A stretch of DNA of 64,000 nt from Gorsachius magnificus (Eukaryota; Chordata; Aves; Pelecaniformes; Ardeidae). The notes under the pieces were generated by a model that saw nothing but the letters and a program-made list of their open reading frames with translations, was not told the DNA's origin and did not search any database. Position numbers and translations under genes: made by a program. This document shows positions 1-15,000 of the stretch, one piece after another (the first letter of the stretch is position 1; each line of letters begins with the position of its first letter). The stretch covers positions 2,251,385 to 2,315,384 of the forward strand of contig CM067084.1 in assembly GCA_034008185.1 (NCBI GenBank), in the 5' to 3' direction.

Positions 1-55
1 CAGTTTGACATTGATATGGCACATTCATCCTCAAATGCGGCCAATGAAAACTTAC

Positions 56-97
56 CAAGGGATGAAAAGGGCAGGGTAATGTCTTGGGACCGAAGAT
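56..97 (-). CDS. CCDC158: CCDC158 probable exon 19 (42 bases)
   Basis: The acceptor ends ACTGCAG and the donor is TTG|GTAAGT, both good. The exon is 42 bases and preserves the phase carried by exons 16-18; it encodes [14 protein letters not shown]. No clear similarity to human CCDC158 is visible, so the call rests on splice sites, phase and position. Confidence 0.45.
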
Positions 98-3000
98 CTG
101 CAGTATGTAAGCATGAAGGATCCCTGCAAGCAAAACGATGGAAAAAATTGCATTCTGGAAGTATTATGCTAAGTTTTGGTAATGCTAGCTAGCCTCCACA
201 GTGAGAATATGAAGCTCTCATATGTAATCTCCAGCTCTTATACATGTAAATTAAAAGCAAACAATGTAAATAAGATCCAGAGGTCTGTCTTAGAAGGATG
301 AAAGTAACAGCACAGCTTTGTTTGTAATTCCCAGGACGCTTTTAGCATTATGAATAAAAGATTACAAACAAGCTCAGGACTGATGCTGTATTAAAACAGC
401 CTTAGAAGCTGAATTTCAAATGACTACTTTAAGAAGCAGGTTACTGAGCTAAGCGAAAGCACTTCTCACCGTCTGAAAGTTTCCTTTTCCACGATGCTTT
501 CAGTAGCATCTCTAGCTGCAGTCTCCCTGCATGGAAAAAGGTATCGCTGTCAAAATCACAGTAAAAGCCGTGCCAGTAGGATTGCTACATTTCACATTTT
601 TAGAAGATAAGCTTTTTTTTTAAGCAGAGTGCAATGGCATCCACATTCCAATAGTGAAGAAAAGGCATCGTAAAATTGTTATAAGAGTTCACTAAAGAAA
701 GTCTATTAGAGTTGGAGTGAATTTAGACTACTGCAGTAATGGATATCTTTGGGGAGGAGGGCTCTGCAAAGGGACCTGGACAGGCTGGATCGATGGGCCG
801 AGGCCAATTGTATGAGGGTCAACAAGGCCAAGTGCCGGGTCCTGCACTTTGGTCACAACAACCCCATGCAGCGCTACAGGCTTGGGGAAGAGTGGCTGGA
901 AAGCTGCCTGTTGGAAAAAGACCTGGGGGTACTGATTGACAGCCGGCTGAATATGAGCCAGCAGTGTGCCCAGGTGGCCAAGAAGGCCAATGGCATCCTG
1001 GCCTGTATCAGGAATAGTGTGACCAGCAGGAGCAGGGCAGTGACCGTGCCCCTGTACTCGGTGCTGGTGAGGCCGCCCCTCGAATGCTGGGGTCAGTTTT
1101 GGGCCCCTCACTACAAGAAAGATGTTGCATTGCTGGAACAGGTCCAGAGGAGAGCAACCAAGCTGGGGAGGGGTCTGGAGCACAAGTCATACCAGGAGCG
1201 GCTGAGAGAACTGGGGGTGTTTAGTCTGGAGAAGAGGAGGCTGAGGGGAGACCTGATCGCCCTCTACAACTACCTGAGAGGAGGGGGGAGTGAGGTGGGG
1301 GTCGGCCTCTTCGCCCTGGTAACAGATGATAGGACGAGGGGGAATGGCTTGAAGCTGCGCCAGGGCAGGTTTAGGCTGGACATTAGGAAAAACTTCTTCA
1401 CCGAGAGGGTTGTCAGGCTCTGGAAGGGGCTGCCCAGGGAGGTGGTGGAGTCCCCATCCCTGGAGGTCTTTAAAAGAAGGAGAGATGAGGTGCTCAGGGA
1501 CATGGTTTAGTGGTGGGATGGCAGTGCTAGGTTAACGGTTGGACTCGATGATCTTAAAGGTCTTTTCCAACCGAGGTGATTCTATGATTCTATGAAAAGG
1601 CAATAAACTACTACTTTAGACAACTAATGCCATTGCAATCTTCCTTCTGGTTTCTCACACAACAGTGCTTCTATTAGGTTCTTCAGACCAGCTTCTTAGG
1701 TTATTAGGTGCTTTTTAGCCCGTATTTCACCTATTAGCATCAGGTGACTACCACAACATAAATTCTCAACTTTTCCAGGTTTGGATCTGTATCTTTTCTC
1801 AGCCACTGTAAATTCTTAGAGTACAGTGTTATTTGATGAAAGAATGGAAATGGATCATTGATTAATTTCAAAAAACCAGCTAGACTCATTTTAAGTGTGA
1901 GCATTGAGACATGTGGAAGGGTTCCAGAGAAGTAAAAATCTTGCTGAATTTAATGTTGACCTTTTGTAGAAATGCTCCATTACCACCAGCAGCTCTGCTA
2001 TTCCACCTATTTCTACACACAACCCCCCTTGCTAAGCATGCTTGAAACATACAAAGTGCTGTCTTCTTTTTATTATACAAAACCTTCTTCCTCTATGTCA
2101 GGCTTTTTGTGACAACCTCAGCTTTGGAATAGACAAAAAAAAAAAAAAACAAGTAAGATTTTATAGTAAATGGCAGTTGCCATTTGGCATCTTATATTCT
2201 GATATAGTAACTTGGGATACAGCACAACTTTTAACTAAGGCACTGGGAACAAAAAAGAAATAAAAATAATTGAGCTTCATCTCAGTTTTCATAGGAGACA
2301 ATCGACAAAATCTTAGCTCTGCAGAAGCTACCTAGAAGCAGCATCTTGTTTCATCTTTCCATATACCACTCGTGTATCTTTTAGTAAAGGTCCTCTATTT
2401 AATTAAAAAAGTATCTATTTAAAAGGAAATTCATTAACTTCTACAGACTTCAGCAATGTCCTGTGGATGTCATTAACACAGTTTTCTTTACAGAAAATGC
2501 CAAGGTGGTGAATGCCTTTTGGTAATCTTTCTCACTTTTTTAACACCAATTCTGTGGTACATAGAAACACGACCTTTGAAGGTTAAGAACACTAGCCTGA
2601 TCAATTAATCTTAGACGCCACTACTTCATTGATCTACCTCAGAATTCTGATTTGCAAGGAACTTCTAGTCTTTACTAGAACATAAACAATTATTTTCTTC
2701 CCAATTTTTAAATCCATTTTGCACAACAACTCTCTCTTTATTTCTCAAAATATTGTCTGTATCATAATACTGTATTCACTCGATCAACATCTGTATCTGT
2801 GTTGTCTGTGACCTTCTCAGAAAGGTGATTTCTCACCTCTTGCAAGGATCTGATCGCAGGGTGAAGACAGCGGCGCATCCTCTACTTGCACCATCTCTGT
2901 GTAGAAGGATGTAAAAGGACAACATCAGAACTAGCACTACCAACAGCACCATTAGTCACATACTTTGAAAGACAGCTTTGTTTATTGAGGTATGATTACG

Positions 3001-6000
3001 TGTAGGATTCTCCCACCCTCATTTCAGCTCGGCAAGAGAACACTGTTGCAAAGGAGAAAAATTCTTTTAAAATCCATGTGTTCTGAACCATAAAAGCTTG
3101 CAACCATACATAGAAAAGAACAGTTTCTCCCCCTGCCACCACAAACAGAGAACATAGGCAATAATCACGTAGTACAGGCTGGCAAAGGACACTGTTGACT
3201 GTCATGCCATAGACTCTGTCTATGATAGGCAAAGTCAAGGTAGGAAGAGGTAGTGCATTTACTGCTTAAAAAATCAGACAGACAGACCACCTTCTGTGTA
3301 TGAATCCTTTTTCCAGTTGTGAAACAGAAGCTTCTGTATTTAAGCTGTCAAAAATTTGCATATTGGTTAACAGGCAGATCTTTTGTTCCATAAAAATGCC
3401 TGGGAAAAGCACAAAAGCCCAGAATACATAGGATGTTGGGACCGATGTGGATTTGTTCCACCAGTACATATTATGGGAGAAGCCTCATGGTTTAAATAAA
3501 TGTCATCCTAATCGAAGTCCATGAATTGTATTTTCCTTTATGAAGCATCCTTATGTTCTGGATTAAAAACATCAGAGTTTGTGCTGTATTGATTTTTCAA
3601 CTTCCTGTAACGCTGTCATTATCATTTGTTCGGTAAAAAAAATAATCGCCTGCTTCAACAATGAGAGACGGGATATTTACATAAAGCAGAAAAAGAAGAA
3701 AGGTGTTCTAAATGAAAATAAAAGCAGAAACGCCAGAAAGGAAGCAAAGAGGGCAAATGGTGTAGATGCCTTCTACTTCCCTACCAGCTAAAGCATCTGA
3801 GGAACCCAGCAAACAACAGAATCTCTGGAAGCTTTGAGATTATCTCAAGCTTACCCATAAAGCCAACCTTCTTGCAAAAAGGCATCCTATACTGCTCCTG
3901 AAGCACGTGAATGGCCAGATCCTAGTTTTAGAAGGCAATACAAGTGCATAGCATACATGAGAAATAATAGTATATTACTCTTACATGGTATTCCTCACAG
4001 TTGCTAAAGGTGATTTTCTCCCACCATTGCTGCCATCCTTGACAAGATCCACAACAGGAATGTCACTGTCTGAGTTTGTTAATTCTTGAAGAATCCTCTT
4101 TAGATCCTGCAATGGTTCTTCCTTCAAGATGCCTGGCTTGGAGGGCATCTGAAATAAAATAATTCAATTACAAAGTATTTATAACGGCACTCTCTTTTTC
4201 AATTCTTAGCTATGCTCATCCAAAGGCACATGTTTCTCCCCCTCTGCTCTTGTCTTACCAGCTACAAACCAGGCGGATTTTTTTATAATTTTAATTAAGA
4301 AGCGTTGGAGGCTAGATCATGGTAACTTGAAGACTGTCAAAAATGCTCTCTGAATATGATTGCACTCTTACCTGGAAAGTTATCTGACAAACGTGTAAAG
4401 CAACTAAATATGATTGAGGAGAACACGGCTAACATCTGCGTTTTGAATAAATGTTGTAAAAAAGTTATGAGTACTGTTTCAAGGTCAAAAACATTAAAAT
4501 AAGCCTTCAGTTATGAAAGCTTCCCCCCACCCAATACAACCGTTAACTTTTTCAGTACTCAGAACCAATAATCCTTGCTTACGACAACCATGTTTTCTCC
4601 CTTTTAACCTGTGATCCCAGGCATTACCGTACTGTACACAAACACAGCTCTGAAGACAGAAATCTCAGTGTATCAGGGTGTTTTCTAGGCACTCGTTTCT
4701 GTAACAGCTGAGCTGTCCACAAATATAAACCACTTTACTGTCACAGCCGTACTCCGAGATGAAGTGCAATATTATTCTCATTTTACTGATCAGGACTTGA
4801 GGCACAGGCCTGGTTCAAAGAACCCTTTCTTTTTGTGAAGAACTGGATTTTTCAGATTACTCAGCACATGTTCAAAGCACTGCTCTCACTGACTTACACT
4901 TCACCTGTGGATGAAACTGGCCAGAAACATTTTGCTAACATGTTTTCATGGCAAGAAATGTCATTTCCAAAGGGAACGCACCGGTTTCAGCAGAGCTTAT
5001 ATGGAGAACAAATCCTCAGCTTCATAATGGGTCAATGTGATACTGAGTCAGACTAAATCCTTCTTTCCCACATTCTGGCTAAGAAACCAGGCTATCAACT
5101 AGGTAGGGTCTCTGTCTGAAACGATGGCGCTGCTTCATTTTGTACAATAACTAATCGTGCAGGAACCAAGAAGATTCAAGTATACCTTGAATCAAGTTCT
5201 CCTACAACCTGTTTTGTCCTCACCATGGTACTACATTAAAAAAATCGGTCCTTTTTCCTTCTTTATCCTCAGAAGTATAAATTGATGAACTCAAAGAAAA
5301 GAGAATGGGAGTGCCTGATGGCTGCAGGGATTTCACAGAATTAACTATCCTTTGTTCCTTGATGTAAATGTTTGCCACCACATCAGAAAGTAAAGCAGAA
5401 AATATTACTGAAAAATATCTGCACTAACTTGTAGTCTCCTACAGATTTTGAGGTAAAAATTAACAAAAAGACCTCTACCAATTTCTGTGGGAGATATGTC
5501 AGGTCCCTTCTGGAGAAATATACAAAATCTACACAGAAAATACCACAAGATTTTTTTTTTTTTTGCATGAGGTATTTGAGTTGAAGTTTTCTGTAACGAA
5601 AAATTAGAACAACACTAGCATCTAATTTAAATCTAAATGTAGATGTACAAAAACAAAAGGAAGGAAGGACAATGATGTGTCTTTTAGACTAAAATTGGTC
5701 AAAATCAGTGAAGGCCAGCTTGGAGAATGCTTTATGTATAAAAAACTACTACAGGTGACTCAATGATGAAATTTGTCAGGAAGTATGTACAAGTCTATTT
5801 TCACTGCCAAATGTAAGTGATTTACAGCAGGTCAAGGAATAGCAAAAAAAAAAAAAAGTGAAAACCAAACTGCTTACAGATCAGTACCTTCAATTTTAAT
5901 AGTTTATAAATGTTTTTGGTAATAGAGGTTAGATAAACTCCTCTTACAATCTATAGAATTTTTTTATGTCTGGTTGGTTTTTACATATGTTTTGCAAACA

Positions 6001-9000
6001 AAAAAAAAATCTGAAAGGCCCTAACATACGAGAACCTATAGAATACCTTTGGTGTTAAGAATTCACTCTTGGACACTTCTAGCAGCTGCTCTCCCATTTA
6101 AAAATTCCATGTTATTTTTACTCTTTGGAACATCCCCGTTTCCCGTACAGTTTCCCATTTTGAGGCAGGTACTCACGTGAGGGGCACAGCTGGCCAAGCT
6201 CAGGGAAGGTGGCACGACAGCAGAGTGCAGGGGGAAAAGAGGCGCTATGTGCCGCAGCTTGCCTGGAGCAGACGCTGACGAGTAGCCTGGGCCCTGCAGT
6301 TCCTGCAGAAAAACGTTAGCCAAGCAGAATAAGCAAGTATAGCTAAACAGAATAAACAGGTATAGGCCCTCTGTAACAGGGCATCTCTTTCAGTCAAATC
6401 TTTTACGATATGCAGCACTCAATTCTCAAAACGCTTCCTAGTATTTATTAGGTGTGCTCAGACATAACCCTTTTAGTGACCGACCCGGGTGCAAGAGTGG
6501 CAGTTTCATTTATTTTCATAATTTTAACATATGCTCTGGAACCGTTCAAGTGGAGAACATCTCAGGGCTGCCACAAAATTAAACTGTCTCGCAGTTCTCG
6601 TACCCTTTTTTTCCCCACTTGGGTGAGAATTTCTTTCGTTGGAATACGAGATTCCCCACCGTTGTTCATATGAGGTACTTTTGGTATCGCTTCCATACAT
6701 TTGTATTTTGAATGTAACGTTTTGTTTCCTCACTCAAAACTAGCAACTGGAGTGGGTCACTAAAATTAACGGTAATTTCTTATGACAATACTACTCTTCC
6801 AAGTGTACCATTCATTTATAGCAGTAGTTTCATTGCAGCCTTAATAGTCTATGGTAATAAATAAGGCAAAGGTAAGTAATATTCTCTATTAAACTCATTA
6901 GTTAGATAGATTGAACTAAATGTATTGGGCAATAAAAATTCTGGCATCTGTGACAGAGATACTGGCTTTACATTACTGCATGATTTTCCGTCTACCCTGT
7001 TTCACTAATGCTATATAGCTCCACAGATGCCTATTACATGTCTTCTTTTTATTGTCCCAGATGCCTCATGACCCTATTTCATTTCCCTTTGCTAATACCT
7101 CTTTTTGCTTCTTAAAAATATTTTTTTTTTGTGCTGCCTATCTAATTAGCATCATCAAATTAATCTCAGAGCCCTTGTTTCCGGCCTGTATGTAGTTTCA
7201 AGGTTGCTGGGTTTATTTCAGGCCTGAAGAAGGATGTGGGTGCCCAAAACTTTGTTAGTGCTTTCTGTCTCTAACAGTTACACTAGTAAAAGGCACCTCT
7301 ACAGACCTTGTCTCTCTAATTCATTTTTCATAATGATGCCGTGAACTTTTCTAGCTTTTATTTGCCTAAGGCCGCAAGAAAATGCTGAAGTGTCACTGAA
7401 ACCAAAGCTTAGCAGCTGAACCATATGGTCCAATATTCCCATAGCTGTTTAATTTTGTTGTTGCCCTTACTGTAAATAGCACTTCAAAGTAACTGAAATT
7501 ATGGACGTGACTTGTGCAGCAATGAGGTAGTCCACGTAAAAAAGGGTTTCGGAACACAGACTTTTTAAAGCATTTGCAATAAATAGGGTTAAACCTGAAG
7601 TTAGGACACAAAGTGAACATATCTAACTTTATACCCATGCTTCTCAGTAATGTACTTACTTTTACATCTAAAGTATGCTGCAGTCGGAAGCGCATAGCTT
7701 CTTGTTCCTGACACTGGATTACGCACTGACATTCTGCAAACTGCATGGATGCCTGTAAGAGAGGATAGAAGAGGCTTAAATTAATTTTGCTAACTTTCTG
7801 TGGATTACACCCTTTCATGTTTTCTTTCTGGTAAAGAAACAAAAAGGTATGCATACAGATGCTGTATTTATCTACTGCTATCAGTACAGAAATACTGCAA
7901 GATGACCAGATGCTTTTCTTGATAGGCTTACAAAAGCATCTGACTGGTTATATGATCCTAGTAGCCATAGTATCACAGAAGGGAGCTAATCCTGTCAGGG
8001 ACAGTCCTAGACCTATTGAACACCTCTGGGATTAGACAACTCAACTGTGCTACTGAGGCAAAACTATATTCAAGGTTTTAAAATGGATGGCTGATAACTT
8101 TGTTGACCTGTCTTGAAGTTGTTATTGACTCTTTCTTCTTAAAAAAGTTTACTCTGAAAAGGTGTGAGAAGATCTAATAATGTAGCTGTTTTTCATTGAG
8201 TACTTATCAGGGCAGTGAGAAGAAGAGAGGAACCTCTAAGACAAAGCACAAAAAGAAAGAGATAGATCTTTATAAACCAGACTGCTTTTATCGCTCTAGC
8301 AGAATTCCCTCTTTGGTTTTAAAATAAAACCTGGCTCCCTTTGTGTGCTTCTTTATGACAGCCGCTGAGGCACAGGCAGGCTCCCTGAGGCACGGTGGAT
8401 GTACGGTTATTGAACATTTAACTCTGAATCATTAATGCTGAGCAAGATGGCCAACTGCACTTTATGATGTTTATACAATGGATGCTCTGCACTGCTATAT
8501 ACTACCATCCTCTGAGACGACACAGTACAACCTTTACTAATTTCAAAGAATTGTTATTTAGTACACCACACGTGCTTGTTTTCAGTGAGCACCCGCCTTC
8601 ACTGTGTCTCAGCTTCTGTGTCAGGTGGCTAGTACTGAGCACAATGATATATATTACAAAGAAAGTTAAGTTTCCAGCGTCAAGAATTTTAAGAAATGCC
8701 ACATTTGGCAGGAGGTATCAAAATTATTTTTGTTATTTCTTAAAGTAATAAAGCAATTTGAGAATGACACCTTACATAGAAATTTACATCCTGAAAAGCT
8801 AGAATTCTGAGCAGCTGAGAAGGACTCTTCCTTCTGGAAGAGCAGCAGCTTACCTGTAGGACACCTGGGATTTATGTGCTAGTCAGACCAAAATGCAGAA
8901 CCTAGCCTTAAGAGTCAGGTATGTCAGCAACAAAAACCTCAACTAAAAAAGGCAAATGGAACACCACCATGTTTCTTAAAAACTTCCCTCACCCTGAGGG

Positions 9001-12000
9001 AGCCACAGCTGGCTAACTGGGGTCCCAGAAAGGGCTGAACATGGACACGTGGGTTGAGGAAGTGTGTGCCCACTCTGTTCCAGTGGAGCCCCTGCTATAC
9101 TGAATAACGAGGGCAATGAGCTGTTCCATGAGCCAGTGGAAGGTCAGTCTGCTTTAAATTCTCTGCACTTTCTATTTCCCTGAGCTAGTAGAGTAAATCA
9201 AGAATACTCTTAATGAAAGTAGAAGCCTTTTATCATTAAAAACCCAGAAGACAATCTTAACTATAGACATCTCTTCAGGTAAATATCGTACAGTACACAT
9301 GAACAGGACACACTAAATACAGCCTAGGTAAGAGGTCAGACGTTTTCTCTTCCCGAGTGGCTGTAGAGGAAAGCACGCAGAAGTCTCACTGAACTGAATG
9401 CCACCTAGAATTACCTTATCAAGGGCTGTCTCCATCTTAGGTATTTTTTCTTTCAGACGTTTGTCTTGCAATCTCAAGATCTCCAGTTCCCCAGTAATCT
9501 TGGTATTTTCTGCTGTCATATAGCTCAATTCTTCACTTAGTTTACTATTTTCTTCTCTAAGGTAATGCTTGTCCTGAATTTAAAATAAGGACAACAAAAT
9601 ACAAGTCAAGAATTTATAACTACTTACATTATACATGCTTGTTTTCTGCAATTTTTTTTTCTCTTTGGAAGATCTGAATTAACCAGCCTATTGGATCTTG
9701 CAGAAAGATGAGGTTTTTCAACAAGAAGATAGGCCTTATAAAGAAAAGTACAAGTGGACTGGTCCTGATGAAGTAACATCTCAGATTTTAGATCCATTTT
9801 GAAACTGGAATTTTAAGCTTCAGAATCCACAGGATCCAAAGCCAGTAAAGGAGGAGGACAGGTTATAATGAACAAATATACGTGATCATTCAGTAAAGTC
9901 CAGCTACCGGAAACCAAACGATTTCTGTGTCACAGAAAATGTGAGAAAGATTTCAATATGCAAGATACACCTTGACATAGAGTTTACAACCAGAACTGCA
10001 AAGAACCACCTCAGAAAGCAAAGAAGGGAAAGCACTGTAGGCCAAATTCAGGATACAGAACACATTAGCTGACATTTTTAAAAAGAACTGATATGCAAGA
10101 GCTTGATTTTCATTGAAACCAGTCCTGTTCTTTCACAGAGAACAAATATAAATGAAAAGCTGTCTCTGAGCGGAAGGCTAACTTTTATGGTGGAGATATT
10201 CCCTGATGTATGCTAGCAGGAGGACAGCAAAGGTGGCCATTACATCAAGGAGAGTTCTCTTTGGTCCTTCTTGGGCCAATTGTGCTTTTGGCTATGCATT
10301 TCTCCAAAGCAAGATTTCTCTAGATACAGTTAATTATTTTTACACGGAGCTCTTGTGACCTTAGCTGCGTTTGTCATTGCCTCTTCCAAGAATTTAATCT
10401 TGCTCTGTAACGCATCTATCTGTCCTCTCTTGGCTGTGATCTGCTTCTGCATTCCCACTGCAACTTTCATAGCTGTAAAAGATAAGGTTAATTCCCGATG
10501 AACAACATTGATTATGCATTCTGAGTTCCAACAAAAGACTCTGGAAGTCAATTATCAGCAGTATGTTAGAATAAGTAAGTTGAAGCAGGATCCTATAGTC
10601 ACTTATGTGTGTAAGCCACCCATTAGAATCAGCTGGAGCGTTGTCCAAGGTATTGGCACCAGACCCATCACACACACAAGACAAGAAGACAGCATTCCCT
10701 GGAAATCTGCACAAAGATCACCTGAAAAAACTCAACTCATGGTTTATGTTTTATAGTATGTTGTGAATGGTAAAATATTTTGTTGTCTGCAATATTATTT
10801 ATTTCACAAAATATCCGGAATATTATTACAACATGTATCGGGGGATCAATACTTACAAAAATCCTCTTGTTAAAAAGACAAATGTGTGTGATTTTTGGGA
10901 AGTTCAATCCATAATTACCATGGCCATCTGATCCCCCCATAGTCTTTAAAGCAGTCCTGGTCTGTTCAAGTTCAGCTTGGGCAGATTTCAACTGCATTTT
11001 CAGTCTGTTTGCAGTATTTTCCATCTCCTCGATTTTATCCTGGTAATCCCTCTTCAAATCTTCAAATCCCTCTGGTGAGAGTAAGTCAAGATTGAAATTA
11101 CAGTGACAAAAATTATCATTCTTCTAGACTAAGATTACTGACCTGTCGCCTACTCTCTTTAAAGGTGTATGAGATATGCAGATAGCCAAGACATAAAACA
11201 AGTAACATCCACTGCAAACAAATGCACAACTAGTAGTTCATTGTCCTGCATGGCAGCAAAAGCTTCTGTTTCACCAGAAACAAATGTCTTCTTGGGTTGC
11301 TCGCCAGAGCAACAGCTCAAGGAAGTGATATAAATCCCCATTTCTGAGTTCCTGCTGCTAGAACCAACGGCATAGTGTGAAAGTTAGGGGTATTAGTGAG
11401 ACAGCATTTTGCCCTGGTCATTCTTCTCTCCAGCCACACCAGACCAAGGTCTGAAATGATCTCATTTGTCGAGCATTTCCCTGAAACTCTGCTTCTCAGC
11501 TCTGTTTCTTAAATCTCTCTTCAAGTCCTGTCACCCATACCGCTGCAAGCCAGCCAGCTGTGAGCTCAGACTCTATCAACAGCTTGGCCCTAATTCCTCT
11601 GTGGTCATTCGCTCCGATAAGCCTTTCTTATACCTCAGTCACCCTGGCAGTACTAGAGAAAACCTATGGCAGACCTTCCATGTAAAATCACAGCATCCGT
11701 TTAATTCTTACAAGACTTAAGGAGTTTAGAAATATAGTTGAGTTGTGAAGAAATAAACGTTACCAATGGGTATTTTTATGAGTACAGGGGTGTGCAGAGA
11801 GCAAAGCATGTGAACAGTATCATCTGTCTTGCTGCAGTGCAGATTTAACAGAGCATCTCCCTGAATTTTGGTGGTTACCTTGGGTCCAACCCCTAGTATT
11901 TATTTTTCTTTGTAAATACTACATTGAGCGGCTTCCCCAGACATTAGCTGTGAAAACAGTGCTTGGGAGTTAGAACATAAACCTTTAAATAACATTGTAG

Positions 12001-15000
12001 CAAAATGACAACAAAACAGAAGCAAAGTTGCACCATAATTTGACCAGAGATGGTTAATGGGATCCACCAGCACTCTTACATAACACTCAGGAAAAAGCGG
12101 TTACGTTTCTATTCTGTAAATTACTAGATCTGCTTCTTTGGTCTCCAGAGTCAAGCGATTTAAGCATTTTTGCTCAGAGCAGCGAGAGATGCCATGAAGA
12201 TCGTATTCCCATCACTCTGTGCCAGAATCCCAATCCATGACTGAAGCAATCTGACCACCCCATGCTGGCAGGGAACCTTCGGCCGTACCAGCAGCCATAT
12301 TTGGATTCAGCAAGCAAGCTGGTCTTCTATTTTTAACATCAGCCCCATTTAGCAGCTATCGGAGCTGAGCTAAGTCGTGGCTCCCTACCTGCAAGGCCAG
12401 CTAGCTCACTCCGACCGGCTTGGAGTTCATTCATTAGCTGGTCTTTTTCCAGTTTCATATCATTAAGTGCATGGAGCCTCTCGCTGCATGTGTTTACCAG
12501 TTTAACCTTTTCCAGTTCCAGCTCATTCAGTCTGGCCTCCATTTCATGTATTCTGGCTTCTTTTTCATCCTTTGCAATCTACTTACATAAAAACTAAGAG
12601 TAATTATGTGTAATTATGTATATAAAACAACCACAAAGATGTGCAGACATCATTACTTTAAATCTTAGTTGTCAGAGAACAGTTTGGGGCCACAAAGAAA
12701 ACCAGAGTAAAATAGACAAATTACTTCCTTGCAAATTGCTAATCCAGGCAAAAAGGGTACAACAGAAACTGATGCGATGGCTTCACAGCACGTTTAACCT
12801 TACCAGGTGTATACGAAAGTTATTTCCATTCTCTTGTAGCACTACCTCCATGTTCACTCCTAATGCTCAACTGTTTTCTCACAAGAGGAGGATGAAATTC
12901 TCTATCTGGAGTGAATTTTTTTTCTGAAGATGCTGACCTGCATAAGACTACTGTATCCTGTAATTCCTGTCTGAGAAATAACCAGTTATAAATAGTGTCC
13001 TCAGTTTGGAATTCTGCATGCTCACTCTCCTGTTATTTCTCAGTAACACCTTGTATTTCTGGTTCTGTTACTGGTGTGGACAATTGTATCACTGAGGACA
13101 GCATGTTATATTCCAGCTTTCACAAACTTTTTGGCAAAGGCTTTGCATCAGTGAATGATTCATTTCTGGTGGTAATGTGATAATATTATTCTTCTCTGCC
13201 CACTAACTCTTCTAGTGCTGTTAGGATTCAAGGTGCATTGTCTGACCTGCTTTAAAAACCACAGCACTGGCCCATTGAGGTACAGATTTAAAAACAGAAA
13301 ACATTTACTGTCCTAGAGAGACATAAATACAGCATCATTTGCACACCTGAAGTTCTTCTACTTTAAGTTTCCAGTCATTGATTTCTTTTATAAGCTGAGA
13401 TTTCTCAACTTCCATTGCTCCAGCAGTTCGACTGTGCTGGCCCACAACCTGGGTCATGTTATCAATTTGTTGTTGGAGAATCTCAATAATCCTTTCCTTC
13501 TCTAACAGCTGCAGTTTCAGTGTTTCACACTCCGACCGCGCATCGTGCAAACAGTCCTTTTCATTCTTTAGATGCTGGAGCTCCTGCATCCTACTGCCAA
13601 GTTGTGAATGTAGCTTCTTGATTTCCTTATTGGTAACCTCAAGGGCGCTCTCTTTCTCCCGCAGACGGGCCGTCAGATTTGACACTGTTTTCTCAGCAGT
13701 CTCCAAATCGATCTGTTTGGCTGCAAGATCTTCTTTAACTTTATGGAGTGTTTCCTTGGTTGAATCCAGCTGGACAGTCAAAGAGGAGATTCTTCCAATG
13801 CCTTCATTTTTTTCCTTAATTGCAGCCATCTGAGTAATAGCAATAGAAGTATCAACCAAGAGAAACATTTATTTCTACCTTCAGACTTTCCTGTCACATC
13901 TCTGGTTTTCTATAGTTCATCTTAAATATCTTAGTTTTACAGGAAAATTAGGTCAGCATGGTCTGGTCTACAATGACTATGTGATTCTTACAGTTTTCTT
14001 TCCACTCTCACCATTTTAATAAATGAAGTATTGCTTAGAATATTGGGGGTTTAATCATAAAAAATGAAAAATGTTGAACTGATGTAAAAAAAAATGAATA
14101 AACCAGCAATGTTACTAGAAATTTAGGGTAGTTGGATATAAAGAACTTTAAGTATTAAAACTCAACTGACTGCACTGTATGTTGGAAAAAAAAAATATAT
14201 GTACATGAATAATTTATTACTGATTTTATTCCTGCAGGCAGCAATGTGCACCACTTAAAGCATAAAGTACTGTGACTCAGGAACTGCTAATAGTACAAAA
14301 TAGAAACAGAAGAAAAGAACAAAGTTCCTGGTGGGAGGATTTTAAAGGAAAAATAATGGATGGAGAAAATGCAGAGTGATGTGTGAGGTAGCACAAGCCT
14401 GTGGTTGGTAGAAAATAAAGGAATTAACTTGATCTTTACTCATAATGCAAAGTGGGTTACCTAATTACATGTCATTTTTGAGGGGCTGAAGTCTTGAAGA
14501 AAGGGCAATGTACTACAAGTCAGTGTCTAGGAATCTACTTTGTCCAAAGTAGTTCTTCGGACATAGCACTGCATTCAGCTTAGGGTTACAAACACAAACT
14601 TCATGATGTTTTCATTAAGCACTACATAAAGTAAGGCATTATGAAGGCCTTTAATTTACTCATTATCCTTACAGAAGTTCTCACTACGAAAAAGACTACC
14701 TTCAATAGTTTGTTTGTTAGTCTGGCAGCATTGAACTTTCTGGAAATGGACAAAATGTTGGTTTGGAAGTTTATAGTCAAAATCAAACACACTATCGGCA
14801 GAACACTCATTTTCTCCTAAGGCTTGTATATCAAAAATCGAAATTAAAATCAATGCTTCTACTCCCTCATCAGTAAAGAGAAATGAAGGGTGGACAGGTC
14901 AAATTAACAGAAAAAAAAAAAGTAAATTCTGACTGTCATGTATCTCCATCTTTGGAAGGAAAATTTTGGGACATGAACTCCAGAGGCCTCCTGACCATGG

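Noticed and set aside
13456..13833. 125-codon plus-strand open frame
   Set aside because: It is the antisense shadow of CCDC158 exon 9; the minus-strand protein is clearly conserved.
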